The notes under the pieces are model-generated. The model worked only from the letters and a program-made list of their open reading frames with translations. It did no database searches and was not told the origin of the DNA. The position numbers and the translations under genes were made by a program. Positions 61,201 to 64,000 of a stretch of DNA of 64,000 bases are shown piece by piece. This DNA is from Paralichthys olivaceus (Eukaryota > Chordata > Actinopteri > Pleuronectiformes > Paralichthyidae), in contig NC_091113.1 in NCBI RefSeq assembly GCF_024713975.1, positions 10,614,501 through 10,678,500 on the forward strand, given 5' to 3'. The first letter of the stretch is position 1; the number at the start of each line of letters is the position of its first letter.

Positions 61201-64000
61201 GGCAAGAGAGCAGGTAACAGGGAAAGAATATGCAAGTAAGTAATGCTGCCGCGACTTTCAATGAATGCAGTGAATTACACTTTATTAACAATATAAAGAA
61301 ATTACATTTGTTTTACCATTATATTATACTGAAATTCTCTTTTCTCTTCTCCAGTTAAGATTTTAGAGAAGCGCCATATTATGAAGGAGAACAAAGCCCA
61401 GTACGTGAAAAGAGAAAGGGATTTGATGTCAAATCTAGATCATCCATTCTTCGTCAAACTCTACTTCACATTTCAAGATGATGAGAAGTTGTGTATCCTT
61501 TTAACAAGTACAATTTGTCAAGTTGTGTTTTTATATAAGTAACATACATTTTTGAATATGAAAAGTTGTTTTCTAACATTTCATTTCCAGTAAATAAATT
61601 GATCCTTAACTCACAGTTCTTAGATTTTGGTCTCAGCTACGCCAAGAATGGAGAGCTACTGAAATACATTCGCAAAATTGGTTCATTTGATGAAACCTGT
61701 ACTAGATTCTACTCGGCTGAAATAGTTTGTGCTCTAGAATACTTACACAATAAGGGGATAATACACCGGTAAGACTTTCTGTTGTTTTCATGTGTAATGA
61801 TAGTTCTGTCCTTCTTGCTGTTTCCCTAATGTAATTCTTCAAACAATATTAACTGTTTGCTTTCCCACCATAAACTAAACCTTTTAGAGATCTGAAACCA
61901 GAGAATATTCTTCTGAGTGAAGAGATGCACATCCAGATAACAGATTTTGGGACAGCAAAACAGTTATCATCAGACAGTAAACAAGGTATATTCACATCAC
62001 TGATTTTATTTATGCCCCAAGTTGTCAGTTTACTCTCTGTGAGCAGTATAAATGTATTCATGTCTTAAAATGATTTATTGCATTGTTTGGCAGCAAGAGC
62101 AAACTCCTTTGTTGGAACAGCACAGTATGTGTCTCCAGAGCTGCTAACAGAAAAATCTGCCTGCAAGAGGTAACTAGGTTCGATCATCATGCAGCTCACA
62201 CTTACTATTCACTGTTCTGTTTTAATGTTTGTCAGATAAAGATGGCCTTACATCTTAACTTTTTTTATGTTTTTCTTCTCATAGCTCTGACCTCTGGGCT
62301 TTGGGATGTATTATCTATCAACTGGTGGCTGGTTTACCACCGTTCAGAGCTGGGTAAGTACTGAGGGGGTGTTGCTTTCACAGTTCAGTTAATTCTCATT
62401 AAATCCTGCTTCAATAATGGCTGATCATGTTCTATCGCTGTTTTTCCCATTTAAGTTAACTGTTAATGATTATTTCAAGTGCAACAAATGCTACGTGAGA
62501 GAATAACCCTGCCTCAGCAAACAATATCTTACTTATGGCACACTTTCCTACAGTCTTGTTAATGTTATTTTCCTCTTGTGTTATTTATTGTAGAAATGAG
62601 TACCTAATATTCCAGAAGATAATCAAGCTGGAGTATGAATTCCCAGAGAAATTCTTCCCCAAAGCGAAGGATCTTGTCAGACAGCTTTTGGTGAGTTGTC
62701 AAATACCAACTGCAACTAAATGTTGCTGAAATTATTTTGGCATATTAGTTATCTTTGCTGGTCATGTTATTTATAGAGCAGTGTTTCTCCATTGAATGAA
62801 AACATCTGTTTCTCCTTTCCCGTCAGTCACTGGACCCCTCCAAGCGGATTGGCTGCGAAGAGATGGGAGGGTACGACCCATTGAAACAGCACCCTTTTTT
62901 CGATACCATCTCCTGGAGTGACCTACACCTACAGACACCCCCCAAGCTCACGCCCTATCTGCCAGCCATGTCCGAGGACGATGAGGACTGCTACGGAAAT
63001 GTAAGATTTCAATGTAATGTTTTATGATTGACACCTCAGGAAACCTTGTACAAACCACAATTCTTCAGCCAAAACCCACTTTATCTTCTCTCTCTGATTC
63101 TCTAATTTCCAACCTCAGTACGATGATCTCCTGAGCCAGTTCAGCAACATGCAGGTGGCCCAGTCCAGCTCATCACACTCCCTGTCGCCACATGAATCCA
63201 CGCCCCCAAAGAGGTCCAGCAGCAACATCGAGCAGTACATCCATGACCTGGACAACAACTCCTTTGAGCTGGACCTGCAGTTCACTGAGGAGGAGAAGCA
63301 ACTACTGCTGGATAAACAGACCACTGGAAACCCCTGGTAAACCCCCCTCTACATGTTTCACCCTTATCCACTTGTTTACATGTGTGTTAGTGGCGTGAAA
63401 TGTGGTGCAATTTCTATTATTGTATGATCAGGATACGTATTTGTGTAGTTGTTAATATACACATTCTAGGGCAGGAAAATCATGTAAGTTGTCACTAATC
63501 TGGTTTTGCTTCTTTACTCAGGCACCAGTTTGTGGAGAATAACCTGATCCTCAAAATGGGTCCAGTCGATAAACGGAAGGTGTGTAAAATCAAGCCTGTA
63601 TCAATTTAAAGTTTTATATTGCATTACTGTAGTGTTATACAGCGGGATCCAATATCATTCCCCTTAGTGATAGGAAAGTCATCTCAGATGTTTTGACCCA
63701 ACTTTATGTATCATAAATTTACATTTCTAAGAAGATCAAATCTGTCCAAGTTGAATCTTTTTATGAGGTAGCTGTATTTCCTAGCACAGTGACTTCCTAT
63801 AACATTGCTCAGCCTCTTAGCATCCAGGAAGTAAAGGGGAATTCCCTGCTGTGGTGTGGAAAGTCTCTTTGGCCTAACAGCCCCCTCTGTTGGTGATTTA
63901 ATGTTTTGTGCTGTGTGGCATTCCATTGCAGGGTCTGTTTGCTCGGCGGAGACAGCTGCTTCTCACTGAGGGACCACACCTGTACTACGTGGATCCTGTT
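58225..64000 (+). CDS. pdpk1: PDPK1, 3-phosphoinositide-dependent protein kinase 1 (3' end outside window)
   Basis: Thirteen exons seen: 58225-58248, 60180-60470, 61193-61235, 61355-61492, 61624-61768, 61888-61985, 62094-62169, 62285-62353, 62594-62690, 62827-63000, 63119-63336, 63522-63579, 63932-64000; exactly 500 codons of about 556. The start MARATSQL matches human MARTTSQL. Kinase motifs present: [11 protein letters not shown] (P-loop), YAIKILEK (catalytic Lys), HRDLKPEN, DFGTAK, and the activation loop [16 protein letters not shown] with the trans-autophosphorylated Ser. The C-terminal PH domain begins about [16 protein letters not shown] and is cut by the window edge. PDPK1 phosphorylates the activation loop of AKT, S6K, SGK and other AGC kinases. 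Exon 1 carries only eight codons and is followed by a 1.9-kb CpG-rich intron. Intron 4 looks U12-type. Confidence 0.97.
58249..60179 (+). other. pdpk1 intron 1, CpG-rich 5' half
   Basis: 58260-59000 is CpG-rich and packed with TTAGC/GCTAAC words, including the palindrome GCTAACGTTAGC at 58592-58603 and 58842-58853. 59100-60179 is AT-rich with no recognisable feature. Confidence 0.6.
60628..61152. mobile_element. MITE, CTTTCAGACATG family, near-complete copy
   Basis: The left end AGCTGCTTTCAGACATG (60628-60644) is the inverted counterpart of the right end CATGTCTGAAAACAGCT (61136-61152), 16 of 17 positions complementary. About 525 bp, non-coding, filling most of pdpk1 intron 2 and ending 40 bp before exon 3. 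A target duplication is not obvious, so the superfamily is open. It is the best reference copy for the relatives at 660, 15285, 22940 and 28834. Confidence 0.8.
61493..61623 (+). other. U12-type intron of pdpk1
   Basis: The donor reads GTATCCTTTT, a match to the U12 5' splice-site consensus RTATCCTTT. TCCTTAAC at 61603-61610 matches the U12 branch-point consensus, with its branch A 14 nt before the TTAG acceptor. The intron is 131 nt and there is no strong polypyrimidine tract at the acceptor, as expected for this class. Splicing here gives [15 protein letters not shown], identical to the mammalian protein. Confidence 0.9.

Noticed and set aside
61566-61623. Alternative pdpk1 exon starting after CATTTCCAG at 61590
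   Set aside because: It would insert residues absent from PDPK1 and ignores the U12 branch site and TTAG acceptor that restore the exact conserved protein.

Overview
This window comes from a nuclear vertebrate chromosome, almost certainly a teleost fish. The genes are split by GT-AG introns that are short (often 80-700 bp), the proteins are closest to vertebrate orthologs, and the spacers carry fish-type microsatellites and DNA transposon remnants. I cannot name the species. Twelve protein-coding loci are supported, and ten of them give a continuous in-frame exon chain that I checked by exon length. The rhbdl1 model (cut by the left edge), the pdpk1 model (cut by the right edge) and the 5' end of one receptor gene are incomplete.

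Layout. 1-8813 (+) holds the last three coding exons of rhbdl1 (rhomboid protease), preceded by a large repeat-rich intron. 8.8-14.1 kb is its 3' flank or long 3' UTR, with a LINE relic. 14.6-16.9 kb (-) is an uncharacterised conserved helix-hairpin-helix protein. It is head-to-head with wdr24 (18.5-23.5 kb, +), a GATOR2 subunit. 25.2-26.2 kb is a hAT transposon remnant with a clear 8-bp target duplication. 26.9-30.9 kb (-) is anks3, and 32.2-34.5 kb (-) is the C8orf33 homolog. 35.6-37.4 kb (+) is a histone H3.3 gene with its core promoter. 38.1-39.6 kb (-) is uqcc4, head-to-head with the C7orf50 homolog (40.9-50.6 kb, +). The 7.5-kb intron of the latter holds two receptor genes on the opposite strand, gper1 and an atypical 7TM protein I could not assign. 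51.9-54.6 kb (-) is gnptg, head-to-head with tsr3 (55.0-57.7 kb, +). 58.2-64.0 kb (+) is pdpk1, cut off in its PH domain.

The genes are ordinary housekeeping and signalling genes rather than an operon-like system. Several touch growth and lysosome biology (wdr24 upstream of mTORC1, pdpk1 on AGC kinases, gnptg on lysosomal enzyme sorting), but that grouping probably reflects an old syntenic block. rhbdl1, wdr24, anks3, uqcc4, gnptg, tsr3 and pdpk1 all have human counterparts on 16p13.3, with pieces matching 7p22 (C7orf50/GPER1) and 8q24 (C8orf33) interleaved.

Most noteworthy observations: a U12-type intron in pdpk1; a GC-AG intron in anks3; an orphan 7TM gene lacking the DRY and NPxxY motifs; GTTAGC/GCTAAC words, including two perfect GCTAACGTTAGC palindromes, concentrated around gene starts; a CLEAR-like E-box at the gnptg/tsr3 promoter; a G-quadruplex motif in the H3.3 3' UTR; and several short transposon families whose ends can be read directly.
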